From: Mixta gaviniae
GTDB lineage: Bacteria > Pseudomonadota > Gammaproteobacteria > Enterobacterales > Enterobacteriaceae
NCBI RefSeq assembly: GCF_002953195.1
Contig: NZ_CP026377.1
Coordinates: 124,001-188,000, forward strand
Length of the DNA: 64,000 nt
Reading direction: 5' to 3'
The translations under genes were made by a program, and so were the position numbers. Shown piece after piece: positions 23,731-34,585 of the stretch. The notes below the pieces were generated by a model that saw only the letters and a program-made list of their open reading frames with translations, did no database searches and was not told the DNA's origin. The first letter of the stretch is position 1; each line of letters opens with the position of its first letter.

Positions 23731-23870
23731 CTTATCGCTCCGATGCCGCGCTTATCGCTCCGATGTCGCGCTTAACGCACCCGACGCCGGTATCTCTGAT
23801 GCGGCGCTAACGCACCCGATACCGTCCGTCGGGGCGGTGCAGCCCCGATGCCGCGCTTAACTCACCAGAT
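23731..23870. repeat. Degenerate 20-bp tandem repeats copying the 3' end of wecH
   Basis: Units CTTATCGCTCCGATGCCGCG (23731-23750) and a one-base variant (23751-23770) are followed by CTTAACGCACCCGACGCCGG (23771-23790). Two further degenerate copies follow near 23803 and 23851. The last copy, CTTAACTCACCAGATGACG, is the end of the wecH coding strand including its stop. On the minus strand most units contain TAAGCGCG-like sequence. They occupy most of the xylB-wecH gap. Confidence 0.7.
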
Positions 23871-24852
23871 GACGTCTGTCGAGCCGGCGCAGTCCCAGCG
23901 CCAGCAACAGGCTGCCCGCCAGCGTTACGCTGAAAATCAGCGCGATATCCAGCAGCGGTCGCTGGGTATGATCGAGATGATGGGTGCGCATAAAGTGGAT
24001 AAACAGCGCGTGGAAGCCGTAAATCGGCAGCGAATTGCGGGAGATCAGCGCCAGCCCCGGCAGCGGCTGGTTGAGGCAGTTTTTAAACCAGACGAACAGG
24101 CTGAGCGCGCCGATAAACACCAGTGGGCCGCAGTAGAGATACCAGAGGTCGGAGAACGCGCCGTTGACGTGCAGCTCCTTTTGGGTCCCCAGTGAGATGC
24201 CCGCCACGCAGGCGATAAACAGCAGCGCCGCCAGCCAGCTGACGCCGCGTCTTTCGGTGTTCATGGTGCCCAGGGCGCGGCCCAGCAGAGCATAGAGCAG
24301 ATAGTAAATGCTTTCGCCGCTGATATAGAGATTAACCGGCAGCCACTGAAAGCGGCCGGTCGACTGATCGGCGGTATGAGGGTTGGCGATCACCGCCATC
24401 ACCAGCACCAGCGCGACGATATAGCCTGCCGTGGTTGCTTTCACCTGAATCAGCGGCGAAAAGAGGTAGATAGTGATGATGGCGAAGAAAAACCACAGGT
24501 GATAGAACACCGGCTTCTGCAGCAGGTGCAGCAGCGACAGCTTTTCGCTGATCGGCGTCAGCGAGGTAATGTAGAGCAGCGCCACCACGCTGTAAAACAG
24601 CAGGCACAGCACGATACGCAGAAAATGGCGCGGCTGCGCGCTGCGTTCGCCGAAAAACAGGTAGCCGGAGATCATAAAGAACAGCGGCACGCAGACGCGC
24701 GACGCAGAGTTAAGCAGGTTCGCCAGATCCCAGGCGGATTCCGCCACCCGATCGCTGTTGGTGATATACCAGGTGGTGGTATGGATCACAATCACCATTA
24801 AACAGGCGACGGCGCGTAAATTGTCTATCCAGCCAATCTTTTGCAGAGACAT
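23857..24852 (-). CDS. wecH: O-acetyltransferase WecH (acyltransferase 3 family)
   Basis: WecH is an inner-membrane acyltransferase that in E. coli O-acetylates enterobacterial common antigen. The 331-residue protein, same length as E. coli WecH, has about ten membrane segments. It shares [54 protein letters not shown] and [15 protein letters not shown]. The His in IVIHTTTW is the usual catalytic position. The start is the ATG after GAGGAAAAA; upstream in-frame sequence up to 25011 is not conserved. It is divergent from glyQ as in E. coli. Confidence 0.93.
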   Translation of the reverse strand: MSLQKIGWIDNLRAVACLMVIVIHTTTWYITNSDRVAESAWDLANLLNSASRVCVPLFFMISGYLFFGERSAQPRHFLRIVLCLLFYSVVALLYITSLTPISEKLSLLHLLQKPVFYHLWFFFAIITIYLFSPLIQVKATTAGYIVALVLVMAVIANPHTADQSTGRFQWLPVNLYISGESIYYLLYALLGRALGTMNTERRGVSWLAALLFIACVAGISLGTQKELHVNGAFSDLWYLYCGPLVFIGALSLFVWFKNCLNQPLPGLALISRNSLPIYGFHALFIHFMRTHHLDHTQRPLLDIALIFSVTLAGSLLLALGLRRLDRRHLVS

Positions 24853-25078
24853 TTTTTCCTCATATCGCTTGCACTTACGTTTATGAGGGTAGCCAGGCGG
24901 CTGCGCTTCAACAACCTCGCTCCGCCAGGAATCGGATTTGCCTTCTTTTGACGCCGCCGCCTCAACCCTTTCCAAACAAAGCGCGCGGGCAGGCGCGATC
25001 TCGGGCTGCATAACCGCCGGTCAAAGGGTATACTGACGCACACTTTTTTAATCCACCCGTATCGCGTGCGAATTCAAC

Positions 25079-25990
25079 ATGCAAAAGTTTGATACCAAGA
25101 CCTTTCAGGGCCTGATCCTGACCTTGCAGGATTACTGGGCGCGTCAGGGCTGCACCATCGTTCAACCACTGGACATGGAAGTCGGCGCTGGCACTTCTCA
25201 CCCGATGACCTGCCTGCGGGCGCTGGGTCCGGAGCCGATCGCCGCCGCTTATGTGCAGCCTTCACGCCGTCCTACCGATGGCCGCTACGGGGAAAACCCG
25301 AACCGCTTGCAGCACTACTACCAGTTCCAGGTGATCATTAAGCCGTCGCCGGAGAATATTCAGGAGCTGTATCTCGGCTCGCTGAAAGAGCTGGGCCTGG
25401 ATCCTGGCGTTCACGATATCCGCTTTGTCGAAGATAACTGGGAGAACCCGACGCTGGGCGCCTGGGGTCTCGGCTGGGAAGTCTGGCTGAACGGCATGGA
25501 AGTGACGCAGTTTACCTACTTCCAGCAGGTCGGCGGCCTGGAGTGCAAGCCGGTGACCGGCGAAATCACCTACGGCCTGGAGCGTCTGGCGATGTATATC
25601 CAGGGCGTCGACAGCGTCTACGATCTGGTCTGGAGCGATGGCCCGCTGGGTAAAACCACCTACGGCGACGTGTTCCACCAGAACGAAGTGGAGCAGTCCA
25701 CCTACAACTTCGAATATGCCGACGTGGATTTCCTTTTCACCTGCTTCGAGCAGTATGAAAAAGAGGCCCAGATGCTGCTGGCGCTGGAAAAACCGCTGCC
25801 GCTGCCGGCCTATGAGCGCATCCTTAAAGCGGCGCACAGCTTTAACCTGCTGGACGCGCGCAAGGCGATCTCGGTGACAGAACGTCAGCGCTACATTCTG
25901 CGCATCCGCACCCTGACCAAAGCCGTGGCTGAAGCTTATTACGCCTCCCGCGAGGCGCTGGGCTTCCCGATGTGCAATAACAACAAATAA
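25079..25990 (+). CDS. glyQ: Glycine--tRNA ligase alpha subunit
   Basis: GlyQ is the catalytic subunit of the alpha2beta2 glycyl-tRNA synthetase. The 303-residue protein starts [20 protein letters not shown] and has class II features: [20 protein letters not shown], motif 2 region [20 protein letters not shown] and [20 protein letters not shown]. Length equals E. coli GlyQ. glyS follows after 9 bases. Confidence 0.99.
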   Translation: MQKFDTKTFQGLILTLQDYWARQGCTIVQPLDMEVGAGTSHPMTCLRALGPEPIAAAYVQPSRRPTDGRYGENPNRLQHYYQFQVIIKPSPENIQELYLGSLKELGLDPGVHDIRFVEDNWENPTLGAWGLGWEVWLNGMEVTQFTYFQQVGGLECKPVTGEITYGLERLAMYIQGVDSVYDLVWSDGPLGKTTYGDVFHQNEVEQSTYNFEYADVDFLFTCFEQYEKEAQMLLALEKPLPLPAYERILKAAHSFNLLDARKAISVTERQRYILRIRTLTKAVAEAYYASREALGFPMCNNNK

Positions 25991-25999
25991 GAGGCAGCC

Positions 26000-28069
26000 A
26001 TGACTGAAAAAACTTTTCTGGTGGAAATCGGCACCGAAGAGCTGCCGCCGAAAGCATTGCGCAACCTGGCGGAATCTTTCGCCGCGCAGGTCACCGCCGA
26101 GCTGGACAATGCGGGCCTCGCGCATGGCGAAGTAAGCTGGTACGCCGCGCCGCGCCGTCTGGCGCTGAAAGTTGCCAGCCTGAGCGCCGCGCAGCCGGAT
26201 CGCGAAGTTGAGAAACGCGGCCCGGCGATCGCCGCCGCCTTTGACGCCAGCGGCGCGCCGACCAAAGCGGCCGAAGGCTGGGCACGCGGCTGCGGCATCA
26301 CCGTCGATCAGGCCGAGCGCCTGAAAACCGACAAGGGCGAATGGCTGATGTACCGCGCCCATGTGCAGGGCGAAAGCGCGCAGGCGCTGCTGCCGGCGAT
26401 GATCGCCAACGCGCTGGCGAAGCTGCCGGTGCCGAAGCTGATGCGCTGGGGCGACAGCGACGTGCAGTTCGTGCGTCCGGTGCATACCGTCACCCTGCTG
26501 CTGGGCGACGAGCTGATCCCCGCCACTATTCTGGGCATCCCATCGGGCCGCACGCTGCGTGGCCACCGCTTTATGGGCGAGCCGGAAATCACCATCGATA
26601 ATGCCGACCAGTATCCGCAGATCCTGGAAACGCACGGCAAAGTGATGGCCGATTACGACGCGCGCAAAGCCAAAATTAAAGCTGACGCGGAAGCGGCGGC
26701 GCGCCAGATCGGCGGCAACGCGGATCTGAGCGACAGCCTGCTGGAAGAGGTCACCTCGCTGGTGGAGTGGCCGGTCGTGCTGACCGCGACCTTCGAAGAG
26801 AAATTCCTCGCGGTGCCGGCGGAAGCGCTGGTCTACACCATGAAGGGCGACCAGAAATATTTCCCGGTCTACGATAACGACGGCAAACTGCTGCCGCACT
26901 TTATCTTTGTCGCCAATATCGAATCGCGCGATCCGAAGCAGATCATCTCCGGCAACGAGAAGGTGGTGCGTCCGCGTCTGGCTGACGCCGAGTTCTTCTT
27001 TAATACCGACCGCAAAAAGCGTCTGGAAGATAACCTGCCGCGTCTGGAAACCGTGCTGTTCCAGCAACAGCTCGGCACCCTGCGCGACAAAACCGATCGC
27101 ATTCAGGCGCTGGCGGGCTGGATCGCCGGCCAAATCGGCGCGGACGTCAACCTGGCGACCCGTGCGGGCCTGCTCTCCAAGTGCGATCTGATGACCAACA
27201 TGGTGTTTGAGTTCACCGACACCCAGGGCGTGATGGGCATGCATTACGCGCGTCACGACGGCGAAGCGGAAGAGGTCGCTGTCGCGCTGAACGAGCAGTA
27301 TCAGCCGCGTTTCGCCGGCGACGATCTGCCTGCCAGCCCGGTCGCCTGCGCGCTGGCGATCGCCGACAAAATGGATACCCTGGCGGGCATCTTCGGCATC
27401 GGTCAGCATCCGAAAGGGGATAAAGACCCGTTCGCGCTGCGCCGCGCCGCGCTGGGCGTGCTGCGCATCATCGTGGAAAAACGTCTGCCGCTCGATCTGC
27501 AAACCCTGACCGAAGAGGCGGTGCGTCTCTACGGCAGCAAGCTGACCAACGCGAAGGTGGTGGATGAGGTGATCGACTTTATGCTGGGCCGCTTCCGCGC
27601 CTGGTATCAGGAAGAGGGCCACAGCGTCGACACCATTCAGGCGGTGCTGGCACGTCGTCCAACCCGTCCGGCTGATTTCGATGCGCGCATGAAGGCAGTT
27701 TCGCACTTCCGCACGCTGGAGGAGGCCGCCGCGCTGGCCGCCGCCAACAAGCGCGTCTCCAACATTCTGGCAAAAGCGACCGAGCCGCTGAACGATCGCG
27801 TGCAGGCGTCGCTGCTGAAAGAAAACGAAGAGATCAAGCTGGCCACCTTCGTCACCGCGCTGGAGAGCAAGCTGCAGCCGTGGTTCGCGGAAGGTCGCTA
27901 TCAGGATGCGCTGATCGAGCTGGCGCAGCTGCGCGAAGCGGTGGATAACTTCTTCGATAAAGTGATGGTCAACGCGGACGATCAGGCGGTGCGCATTAAC
28001 CGACTGACGCTGCTGGCCAAACTGCGCGCGCTGTTCCTGCAGGTGGCGGATATCTCGCTGCTGCAGTAA
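26000..28069 (+). CDS. glyS: Glycine--tRNA ligase beta subunit
   Basis: GlyS binds tRNA-Gly for the bacterial-type glycyl-tRNA synthetase. The 689-residue protein has the family N-terminus [20 protein letters not shown], a B3/B4-like region, an HD-like central domain ([20 protein letters not shown]), [20 protein letters not shown] and a C-terminal anticodon-binding domain ([20 protein letters not shown]). Same length as E. coli GlyS. AGAGGCAG lies upstream of the ATG; cotranscribed with glyQ. Confidence 0.99.
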   Translation: MTEKTFLVEIGTEELPPKALRNLAESFAAQVTAELDNAGLAHGEVSWYAAPRRLALKVASLSAAQPDREVEKRGPAIAAAFDASGAPTKAAEGWARGCGITVDQAERLKTDKGEWLMYRAHVQGESAQALLPAMIANALAKLPVPKLMRWGDSDVQFVRPVHTVTLLLGDELIPATILGIPSGRTLRGHRFMGEPEITIDNADQYPQILETHGKVMADYDARKAKIKADAEAAARQIGGNADLSDSLLEEVTSLVEWPVVLTATFEEKFLAVPAEALVYTMKGDQKYFPVYDNDGKLLPHFIFVANIESRDPKQIISGNEKVVRPRLADAEFFFNTDRKKRLEDNLPRLETVLFQQQLGTLRDKTDRIQALAGWIAGQIGADVNLATRAGLLSKCDLMTNMVFEFTDTQGVMGMHYARHDGEAEEVAVALNEQYQPRFAGDDLPASPVACALAIADKMDTLAGIFGIGQHPKGDKDPFALRRAALGVLRIIVEKRLPLDLQTLTEEAVRLYGSKLTNAKVVDEVIDFMLGRFRAWYQEEGHSVDTIQAVLARRPTRPADFDARMKAVSHFRTLEEAAALAAANKRVSNILAKATEPLNDRVQASLLKENEEIKLATFVTALESKLQPWFAEGRYQDALIELAQLREAVDNFFDKVMVNADDQAVRINRLTLLAKLRALFLQVADISLLQ

Positions 28070-28106
28070 GCCTGGCGGCGGAGCTTTTCCGCCGTCGCGC
28101 CTTCCG

Positions 28107-28146
28107 GAACGCCGGGCACCCGCAAGGGTGTCCGGCGTTCTGCTTT
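28107..28146 (+). terminator. Terminator of glyQS
   Basis: A 15-bp stem with one G-U pair (28107-28121 and 28126-28140), GCAA tetraloop, then TGCTTTT. It also faces the convergent selB gene, which ends 14 bases further on. Confidence 0.85.
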
Positions 28147-28159
28147 TCAGCGCAGGGGA

Positions 28160-30022
28160 TTATTGCCGGGTGTCAGGTGGTGCGTCGTTGAACAGTGCGC
28201 CATCGCGCAGGATATGGTCATTGCCGCGCCGCCGGGTAAAACCGCTGCGGTCAAAAAATTCCAGCAGCTGGATGGCGATTTTACGCCCGGTGCCCAGCCT
28301 GTCGCGAAAATCACCTGCGCTGGTGGCACCGCCGGCCGCCGCGCGCTGCCGGATCAGATCGGCGAAGATCGCGATCCGATCGCTGCGGTAGTAGCGATCG
28401 CGGACGATCGCCGTAACGTGGCCCAGCTGCGCCGCGGTCAACAGCAGCCGCCGGATAGTCTCTTCCTCTTCGCCCAGCTGGCGGGCGATATCGCGCACCC
28501 AAAGCGGCTCATCGGCAAACAGCGGCGCGACCTGCTGCCAGAGCGCAGCTTCCTGCGTGCTGAACGCCGGTGTGAAAGCGGGCAGATGCAGCCAGCCCTG
28601 GCGGTTTGCCAGCTCGCCGCGCGCGATCAGCGACTCAATCAGCGCATACGCGATCTCCCGCTGCACGTCGGGCAGCGCGATGCGTCGCAACCGGTCGCGG
28701 CCGACGCCCGGCTGATCGCTGTGCTGCTGATGGAAATGCGCCAGCGCGCTGAGCAGTGTCTCCTGCCAGCGCTGCGCGGTTTCGGCGGAAAGCAGCCAGC
28801 CGCCCGCCTCTGTGGGCGTTTGCGCCGTTAACAACGCCTGCAGCGCCTGCGGCTGGCGCTGGCGTGCCCAGGCGAGCGTCTCCGGCTGCCAGGGCTGCTG
28901 TTGCAGGTAGCAATGCAGCGCCCCGGCGTCATCCTGCGCCCCGGCCAGCTGGTGCAGCCAGCGCAGGTAGTCGGGCTGGCGCTTGCCGCGCCGCTTGCTG
29001 TCGAGCAGCACCACGCGCGCCGCCGCCAGCGTTTGACGCGCGCCGATGTCGCGCAGGATCAGCCGGTCGTTGTCCGCCAGCCACAGCGGCGCATCCAGCA
29101 CCAGCTCTGCCAGTTCGCCGTCAAGCAGCGAAACGCGGCCGGTGATATGGCTGGCGGCGTGATAGATATGCACCGGCTGCCACTGCTGCAGCGGCTGCAG
29201 AGTATCCAGTGCGACAATCAGCCGGTGAACGCCCTCTGGCCGCTGCATCTCCAGCAGCCAGTCGCCGCGTTTGATCTGCGTTTTTTCCACTTCGCCGCTG
29301 ATATTCAGCGCGATACGCTGGCCGCCGCCCGCTTGCTGCGTCGGCTGGTTCTGCGCGTGCAGGCCGCGTACCCGCACCGGCTGGCTAACGCCGGTCAGCC
29401 ACAGCCGATCGCCGACGCGCACCTCGCCCGCCAGCGCGGTGCCGGTCACCACCAGTCCGGCGCCTTTAATGGTAAAAGCGCGATCGATCGCCAGGCGGAA
29501 CGGCCGCGCTTCCGCCGCTTCGCAGGTCGGCAGGGCGGCCAGATGGTGCCGCAGTACATCCAGGCCCGCGCCGCTTACCACGCTGACCGGAAAACAGGCG
29601 CATGCTTCCCAGCCCAGCTGCTGCATCAACGCCGTAACCTGTTCAGCCACCTCGGCGACGCGCGTTTCCGTTACGCGATCGCTTTTGGTCAGCGCGACGG
29701 TCAGCGGCGGCTGGCCTGCCAGCTTCAGCAGCGTCAGATGTTCGCGTGTTTGTGGCATGACGCCATCGTCGCAGGCGACCACCAGCAGCGCATGGTTAAT
29801 GCCGCCGATGCCGCTGAGCATATTAGCGAGAAACTTTTCATGGCCCGGTACGTCGATAAAGCCCAGCACGCAGCCGTCAGGCTGCGGCCAGTAGGCATAG
29901 CCGAGGTCGATGGTCATGCCGCGTTTCTTTTCTTCCGGCAGGCGATCGGCGTCGGTGCCGGTCAGCGCCTGCAGCAGGGCGGTTTTGCCATGATCGACAT
30001 GGCCCGCAGTGGCAATAATCAT
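28160..30022 (-). CDS. selB: Selenocysteine-specific elongation factor SelB
   Basis: SelB carries Sec-tRNA to the ribosome at UGA codons followed by a SECIS hairpin. The 620-residue protein has an EF-Tu-like GTPase domain (1-170) with G1 [12 protein letters not shown]3 DVPGHEKF and G4 TKSD. Beta-barrel domains II/III follow, then C-terminal winged helices that bind SECIS RNA (for example [19 protein letters not shown]). E. coli SelB has 614 residues. The start overlaps the selA stop (ATGA), so the pair is translationally coupled. Works with selC at 15211 and fdoG at 34586. Confidence 0.97.
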   Translation of the reverse strand: MIIATAGHVDHGKTALLQALTGTDADRLPEEKKRGMTIDLGYAYWPQPDGCVLGFIDVPGHEKFLANMLSGIGGINHALLVVACDDGVMPQTREHLTLLKLAGQPPLTVALTKSDRVTETRVAEVAEQVTALMQQLGWEACACFPVSVVSGAGLDVLRHHLAALPTCEAAEARPFRLAIDRAFTIKGAGLVVTGTALAGEVRVGDRLWLTGVSQPVRVRGLHAQNQPTQQAGGGQRIALNISGEVEKTQIKRGDWLLEMQRPEGVHRLIVALDTLQPLQQWQPVHIYHAASHITGRVSLLDGELAELVLDAPLWLADNDRLILRDIGARQTLAAARVVLLDSKRRGKRQPDYLRWLHQLAGAQDDAGALHCYLQQQPWQPETLAWARQRQPQALQALLTAQTPTEAGGWLLSAETAQRWQETLLSALAHFHQQHSDQPGVGRDRLRRIALPDVQREIAYALIESLIARGELANRQGWLHLPAFTPAFSTQEAALWQQVAPLFADEPLWVRDIARQLGEEEETIRRLLLTAAQLGHVTAIVRDRYYRSDRIAIFADLIRQRAAAGGATSAGDFRDRLGTGRKIAIQLLEFFDRSGFTRRRGNDHILRDGALFNDAPPDTRQ

Positions 30023-31398
30023 GAGGTTAACATCCGCAGAAACAGCGATTCATCGTCGAGACAGCGCAGATCGAGCCACAGACGGCCCTCCTGCAGGCGG
30101 CCGATCACCGGCACCTCCAACTGACGCCAGCGCTGCGCCAGCGCGTCCAGCCCGCCGCCGCGTTCCGCCTTCGGCGTAAAGGTAATAGCGTAACTGGGCA
30201 GGCGGTCAACCGGCAGCGAACCGCTGCCGATCTGCGAAAAGCAGGGGGCGATCGCCAGCGAAAAGGCGTCGCCCCACTTTGCCTGCAGCGGCGGCAGCAG
30301 GCGTTCAGCCAGCGGTAAGAGCGCCGCCCGGTCGCGCGTCAGCAGACGCAGCGTCGGCAGGCTGTCGCATAGCCGTTCCGGCTGGCGGTAGAGCTGCAGT
30401 GTGGCTTCCAGCGCCGCCAGCGTCAGCTTGTCAACCCGCAGCGCGCGCTTGAGCGGGTGCTGCTGCAGCCGGGCGATCAGCGCCTTTTTGCCGACGATAA
30501 TGCCCGCCTGCGGGCCGCCCAGGAGCTTATCGCCGGAGAAGCTCACCAGGCTGACGCCGCTGGCGATCAGCTGCTGCGGCATCGGCTCGGCGGGCAGACC
30601 ATACTGGCTGAGGTCGATCAGCGAGCCGCTGCCGAGATCGCTTATCACCGGCACGCCCAGCTCTTCGCCCAGCGCCGCCAGTTCCGCCTCATCCACCGCT
30701 TTGGTAAAGCCCTGAATCTGGTAGTTGCTGGTATGAACCTTCATCAGCAGCGCGGTCTGTTCGTTCACCGCGCCACGGTAATCTTTCAGGTGGGTGCGGT
30801 TGGTGGTGCCCACCTCGTGCAGTCGGCAGCCCGCCTGACGCATCACGTCGGGAATGCGGAAGGCGCCGCCGATCTCCACCAGCTCGCCGCGCGACACCAC
30901 CACTTCACGGTCCGGCGCCAGCGCCGCCAGCATCAGCAGCACCGCCGCGGCGTTGTTGTTGACGATGCAGGCATCTTCCGCGCCGGTCAGCTCGCAGAGC
31001 AGGGCCGCCAGCGCCCGGTCGCGGTGGCCGCGCTCCGCTTCGTCAAGCGCATACTCCAGCGTAACCGCCTGGCGCGCGGTTTGGGTTACCGCTGCAATCG
31101 CCGGCTCCGCCAGTAGCGCGCGTCCCAGATTGGTGTGCAGCACGGTGCCGGTCAGGTTGAAGACCGGACGCAGCGCGCTGCGGCTGCGCTGCGCCAGGCG
31201 CGTCGCGGCCTCCAGCGGCCAGTCGGCGTGCCAGGCGGGAAACTGTTGCTGTTGTCGAATAAGGTCGCGCGCCTCCTGCTGCATTTCGCGCAGGGTACGG
31301 GTAAGCAGGGTCGCGCCATACTGCGCGCTCAAGGTCTGCAGCGCAGGCGTGCGCAGCAGACGATCGATAGCCGGAAGCTGGCTGTATAGTGTACTCAT
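30019..31398 (-). CDS. selA: L-seryl-tRNA(Sec) selenium transferase SelA
   Basis: SelA is a PLP enzyme that converts Ser-tRNA(Sec) to Sec-tRNA(Sec) using selenophosphate. The 459-residue protein contains [52 protein letters not shown] and the PLP-lysine motif [15 protein letters not shown] (K291 from this start). Start chosen at the ATG preceded by AAGGA, matching the E. coli N-terminus ([14 protein letters not shown]). It follows yibF by 13 bases and overlaps selB. selD is not in the window. Confidence 0.97.
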   Translation of the reverse strand: MSTLYSQLPAIDRLLRTPALQTLSAQYGATLLTRTLREMQQEARDLIRQQQQFPAWHADWPLEAATRLAQRSRSALRPVFNLTGTVLHTNLGRALLAEPAIAAVTQTARQAVTLEYALDEAERGHRDRALAALLCELTGAEDACIVNNNAAAVLLMLAALAPDREVVVSRGELVEIGGAFRIPDVMRQAGCRLHEVGTTNRTHLKDYRGAVNEQTALLMKVHTSNYQIQGFTKAVDEAELAALGEELGVPVISDLGSGSLIDLSQYGLPAEPMPQQLIASGVSLVSFSGDKLLGGPQAGIIVGKKALIARLQQHPLKRALRVDKLTLAALEATLQLYRQPERLCDSLPTLRLLTRDRAALLPLAERLLPPLQAKWGDAFSLAIAPCFSQIGSGSLPVDRLPSYAITFTPKAERGGGLDALAQRWRQLEVPVIGRLQEGRLWLDLRCLDDESLFLRMLTS

Positions 31399-31411
31399 GG
31401 CGTCCTTGTAC

Positions 31412-32023
31412 TCAGGCGGCGGGCGGCACCGTGCGGGCAAAGCTGTCGCGCTGGAAGAGTTTTTCCGCCAGTTTTACCAGCGCAGGGCGATCCACGCACC
31501 AGTTAGGCGCCACATGCCGAAAATTAATGTAGCCGATGGCGCAGCCGGCGGCGATATCGGCCAGGTTAAGCGGTTCGCCTTTCAGCCAGGCGCCGCTGGC
31601 CGCTTCACGCTCCAGCGCGTCGAGCGCGCGCTGAATTTTATGGCGCTGGCGCAGCATCTCTTCCTGCGACTGCTGCTCTGTCGGGCGCATCTGCTCGCGC
31701 ACGATGAACAGCGCCGCGTCGCAGACGCCGTCAGCCAGCGCCTCCAGCTGACGCACCTTTACCGCTTGCAGCGGGTCGTCGGGCAGCAGCTTCGGCGTTT
31801 GTGGCAGGGTTTCCAGCCGGGCGGCGATAATCGGCGAGTCGTACCAGCAGTCGCCGCTGTCGTCGACCAGCGCCGGTACTTTGCCTAATGGATTGTAGTG
31901 CGGGACGTGGCTCTCTTCGGACCAGGGGGATTCATTGCTGAATTCAAACGTAATGCCTTTTTCCAACAGGATGATGGAAATTTTGCGCACATAGGGGCTG
32001 GTATAGTTGCCGATAAGTTTCAT
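31412..32023 (-). CDS. yibF: Glutathione S-transferase-like protein YibF
   Basis: The 203-residue protein has the GST fold: thioredoxin-like N-domain (1-80) with [20 protein letters not shown] and the cis-Pro region GKVPALVDD, then a helical C-domain (90-200, [18 protein letters not shown]). In E. coli yibF sits directly before selA, as here. A link to selenium metabolism (for example glutathione-selenide handling) is suggested only by this linkage. The substrate is unknown. Confidence 0.92.
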   Translation of the reverse strand: MKLIGNYTSPYVRKISIILLEKGITFEFSNESPWSEESHVPHYNPLGKVPALVDDSGDCWYDSPIIAARLETLPQTPKLLPDDPLQAVKVRQLEALADGVCDAALFIVREQMRPTEQQSQEEMLRQRHKIQRALDALEREAASGAWLKGEPLNLADIAAGCAIGYINFRHVAPNWCVDRPALVKLAEKLFQRDSFARTVPPAA

Positions 32024-32094
32024 TACGCGTTTCCCTCTCGTGGGTGAGTCAGGGCGCCGCGCCGGCCCGCTGGGCGGCGGCGCGGCCGTCAGAA

Positions 32095-33024
32095 TTACTC
32101 CGTGCCCGGGAACAGAAACGGATTCAGGCTGCTGCGGGCGAAACCTTCCTGCTCCATGCGCGCGTCCAGCATCAGCGAGGCGAGATCGTCCGCCACCGGT
32201 TCAACGGCGGGGTCTTTCTCCTGCCAGAGCATCTTGAGGTAGGTGCCGCAGTCGCCGCAGCTTTCCGCTTTCACGGCGGCTTTTTCGCTGTCCAGCGACC
32301 AATAGTGCAGATCGCGCGTTTGTTCGCAGTTGCTGCATTTGGCGCGCACCACATGCCATTCGCTTTCGCACAGGTTGCAGTGCAGATAGCGCAGGCCGCC
32401 GTTCTGCATGCCCATATGCACCACGCTGGTTACCGGTACGCTGTTGCACACCGGGCAGAACTGACGCTGTTCGCCATATTCCGCGCGCGCTTTGCCCGGG
32501 ATCAGCGCTGCCATCTGCGCCCAGTAAACCGACAGCGCCGCCCAGATAAAGGGCGCTTTATCGCTGCTGACTTTGGCGAAATCGTGCGCCAGCAGGGCGG
32601 AAGCAAGCGCCTCCAGCTCCGGCGCAGACGTTTTCTCCAGGTTTTCCAGCACCGCCAGCGCCTGGCCGGTCATCTCCGGCTTCAGCTCGGCGATCAGCGA
32701 ATGCAGCAGCCGCTGCCAGTGCGCATCGCGCGGCAGGGTGCTGACATCCAGCGGCGGCCTGCCAGCGGCGGCCGATTCCACCAGGCGCCCATGGAGATCC
32801 ATGTGCAGGGGATGGTCATACAGCACGATCTCCTGTGCCTCGGCGATAAAGGCGGCGAAGCGCAGATAGTCGCCCAGCGGATTTTTCTCCGCCAGCTGGC
32901 GCAAACGCGCGGCGCGGCGGCTGTATAAATTTTTCAGCCTGGGGAAAAGTAACGGCGGAATCATATCCGCCGTTGTTCTGTCGCTTTTCTCCAGCTGTTC
33001 TTGCGGGATAATGCGAATAGTCAT
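32095..33024 (-). CDS. fdhE: Formate dehydrogenase accessory protein FdhE
   Basis: FdhE is a cytoplasmic maturation factor for the respiratory formate dehydrogenases; it binds the catalytic subunit before export. The 309-residue protein carries the family's four CxxC metal motifs in its C-terminal half: CPVC, CNLC, CSNC and CGDC, ending [10 protein letters not shown]. Its start overlaps the fdoI stop, making it the last gene of fdoGHI-fdhE, as in E. coli. Confidence 0.97.
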   Translation of the reverse strand: MTIRIIPQEQLEKSDRTTADMIPPLLFPRLKNLYSRRAARLRQLAEKNPLGDYLRFAAFIAEAQEIVLYDHPLHMDLHGRLVESAAAGRPPLDVSTLPRDAHWQRLLHSLIAELKPEMTGQALAVLENLEKTSAPELEALASALLAHDFAKVSSDKAPFIWAALSVYWAQMAALIPGKARAEYGEQRQFCPVCNSVPVTSVVHMGMQNGGLRYLHCNLCESEWHVVRAKCSNCEQTRDLHYWSLDSEKAAVKAESCGDCGTYLKMLWQEKDPAVEPVADDLASLMLDARMEQEGFARSSLNPFLFPGTE

Positions 33025-33674
33025 CAGGGACGTTTATCCTGTTGTGTCGGTTGGCTCTGCTGTTCGCGCACCGCGCGATACCAGCGAGGGTGGTGCTTTT
33101 TCGCCCAGATCGGCGTAACCCAGCCTTCCACCATCGCCGTCAGCGTGCCTTTTACCCACAGCGCGGCGTAAATATGCACCATAATCACGATGATCAGGCC
33201 CACCGCCGACACTGAATGCACCAGTAACGCCAGCCGAATCAGCGGGATGGGAAAGGCACCGGCGAAGTAAGGACGCCAGATGACAATACCACTCGCCAGC
33301 AACAGCAGCAGACTGATAATAGCAGCCCAGAATACACACTTCTGCCCGAAATTATAGCGGCCGGTATCGCCGACCTCCTCATTCATGGCGATTTTATGGA
33401 TATTCTTTGCCCACAACAGATCGTCGCGGTTAACCAGGTTGTGTTTCCAGTAGCGCAGAAACATCAGCATAAAGGCGAGAAACATCGCCACGCCGACAAA
33501 GGGGTGCAGGATGCGCGCCAGCTGCGGCGTGCCCAGCACATTCATCAACCAGTTAAACGACGGGAAGAAAAACCCCAGGCCGCTGAGGGCGGCGAACACG
33601 AAGCAGAACGCCACAATCCAGTGGTTGATGCGTTCCGGCGCGCTGTAGCGCACAATCAGGTCGCGCTTCTTCAT
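33024..33674 (-). CDS. fdoI: Formate dehydrogenase cytochrome b556 subunit (gamma)
   Basis: This membrane subunit carries two b hemes and passes electrons from FdoH to the quinone pool. The 216-residue protein has four membrane helices and heme-ligand histidines in the expected helices ([55 protein letters not shown]). It overlaps both neighbours by 4 bases (ATGA). By neighbours and length it is the FdoI/FdnI type. Confidence 0.95.
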   Translation of the reverse strand: MKKRDLIVRYSAPERINHWIVAFCFVFAALSGLGFFFPSFNWLMNVLGTPQLARILHPFVGVAMFLAFMLMFLRYWKHNLVNRDDLLWAKNIHKIAMNEEVGDTGRYNFGQKCVFWAAIISLLLLLASGIVIWRPYFAGAFPIPLIRLALLVHSVSAVGLIIVIMVHIYAALWVKGTLTAMVEGWVTPIWAKKHHPRWYRAVREQQSQPTQQDKRP

Positions 33675-34573
33675 GATTTACGCTCCTCTTTCTCCTGCTG
33701 ATCTTCATCCTCGTCATCGCTGACGCGGTTTGGACCGACGCCCACATAGTGGAACACCGAGGCGGCGAAGGTGGCCGCGAAGCCAATGGCCGCCAGCGGT
33801 TTCCAGATGCCTTTCCAGAAGGTTACCGCCGGGCTGATGGACGGGTTGTCCGGCAGCCCGTGGTAAAGCTGCGGCTTGTTAGCGTGGTGCAGCACATACA
33901 TAACGTGCGTGCCGCCGACGCCCGCCGGATCGTAGAGACCGGCGTTTTCATAGCCGCGCGTCTTCAGCTCGTCGACGCGGCCCGCCGCCAGCTGCTGCAT
34001 ATCCGCTTTGCTGCCGAAGTGGATAGCGCCGGTCGGACAGGTTTTCACGCACGCCGGCTCCTGGCCGACGTTAACGCGATCGACGCAGAGGGTGCATTTA
34101 TAGACGCGGTTGTCGTCCTTATTCAGACGCGGCACATCGAACGGACAGCCGGCGATGCAGTAGCCGCAGCCAATGCAGTGTTCCGACTGAAAATCGACGA
34201 TGCCGTTGGCGTACTGAATAATCGCCCCTTCCGCCGGACAGGCCTTCAGGCAGCCCGGATCGGCGCAGTGCATGCAGCCATCCTTGCGGATCAGCCACTC
34301 CAGCCGGCCGTTCTCCTCCACTTCCGAAAAGCGCATCACCGTCCAGGATTTGGCGGTCAGATCGGCGGGGTTATCGTACACCCCGACGTTATGCCCCACC
34401 TCATCACGGATGTCGTTCCACTCCGAACAGGCCACCTGGCACGCCTTGCAGCCGATACAGGTGGTGACGTCGATCAGCTTCGCCACCTCCTGCTGATGGT
34501 CACGCGTCTGCGGCGGCGGCGTTAAGCCGTTTGTCGCGGAGCGACGAATAATGTCTTGCGACTGGTAAGCCAT
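33671..34573 (-). CDS. fdoH: Formate dehydrogenase iron-sulfur subunit (beta)
   Basis: FdoH carries four [4Fe-4S] clusters linking FdoG to FdoI. The 300-residue protein shows four cysteine groups: [37 protein letters not shown] and the CTLC...CVKTC set. A C-terminal membrane anchor follows ([20 protein letters not shown]). It lies 12 bases after fdoG with a good ribosome site (GGAGAACG). It is exported as a complex with FdoG by the Tat pathway. Confidence 0.97.
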   Translation of the reverse strand: MAYQSQDIIRRSATNGLTPPPQTRDHQQEVAKLIDVTTCIGCKACQVACSEWNDIRDEVGHNVGVYDNPADLTAKSWTVMRFSEVEENGRLEWLIRKDGCMHCADPGCLKACPAEGAIIQYANGIVDFQSEHCIGCGYCIAGCPFDVPRLNKDDNRVYKCTLCVDRVNVGQEPACVKTCPTGAIHFGSKADMQQLAAGRVDELKTRGYENAGLYDPAGVGGTHVMYVLHHANKPQLYHGLPDNPSISPAVTFWKGIWKPLAAIGFAATFAASVFHYVGVGPNRVSDDEDEDQQEKEERKS

Positions 34574-34585
34574 AATCGTTCTCCG

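Noticed and set aside
25262..27706. An 814-codon open frame on the minus strand
   Set aside because: It lies wholly antisense to glyQ and glyS, with Arg/His/Gln-rich composition expected from the reverse frame of GC-rich codons. Similar long antisense frames oppose lacZ, fdoG, dppB and others.
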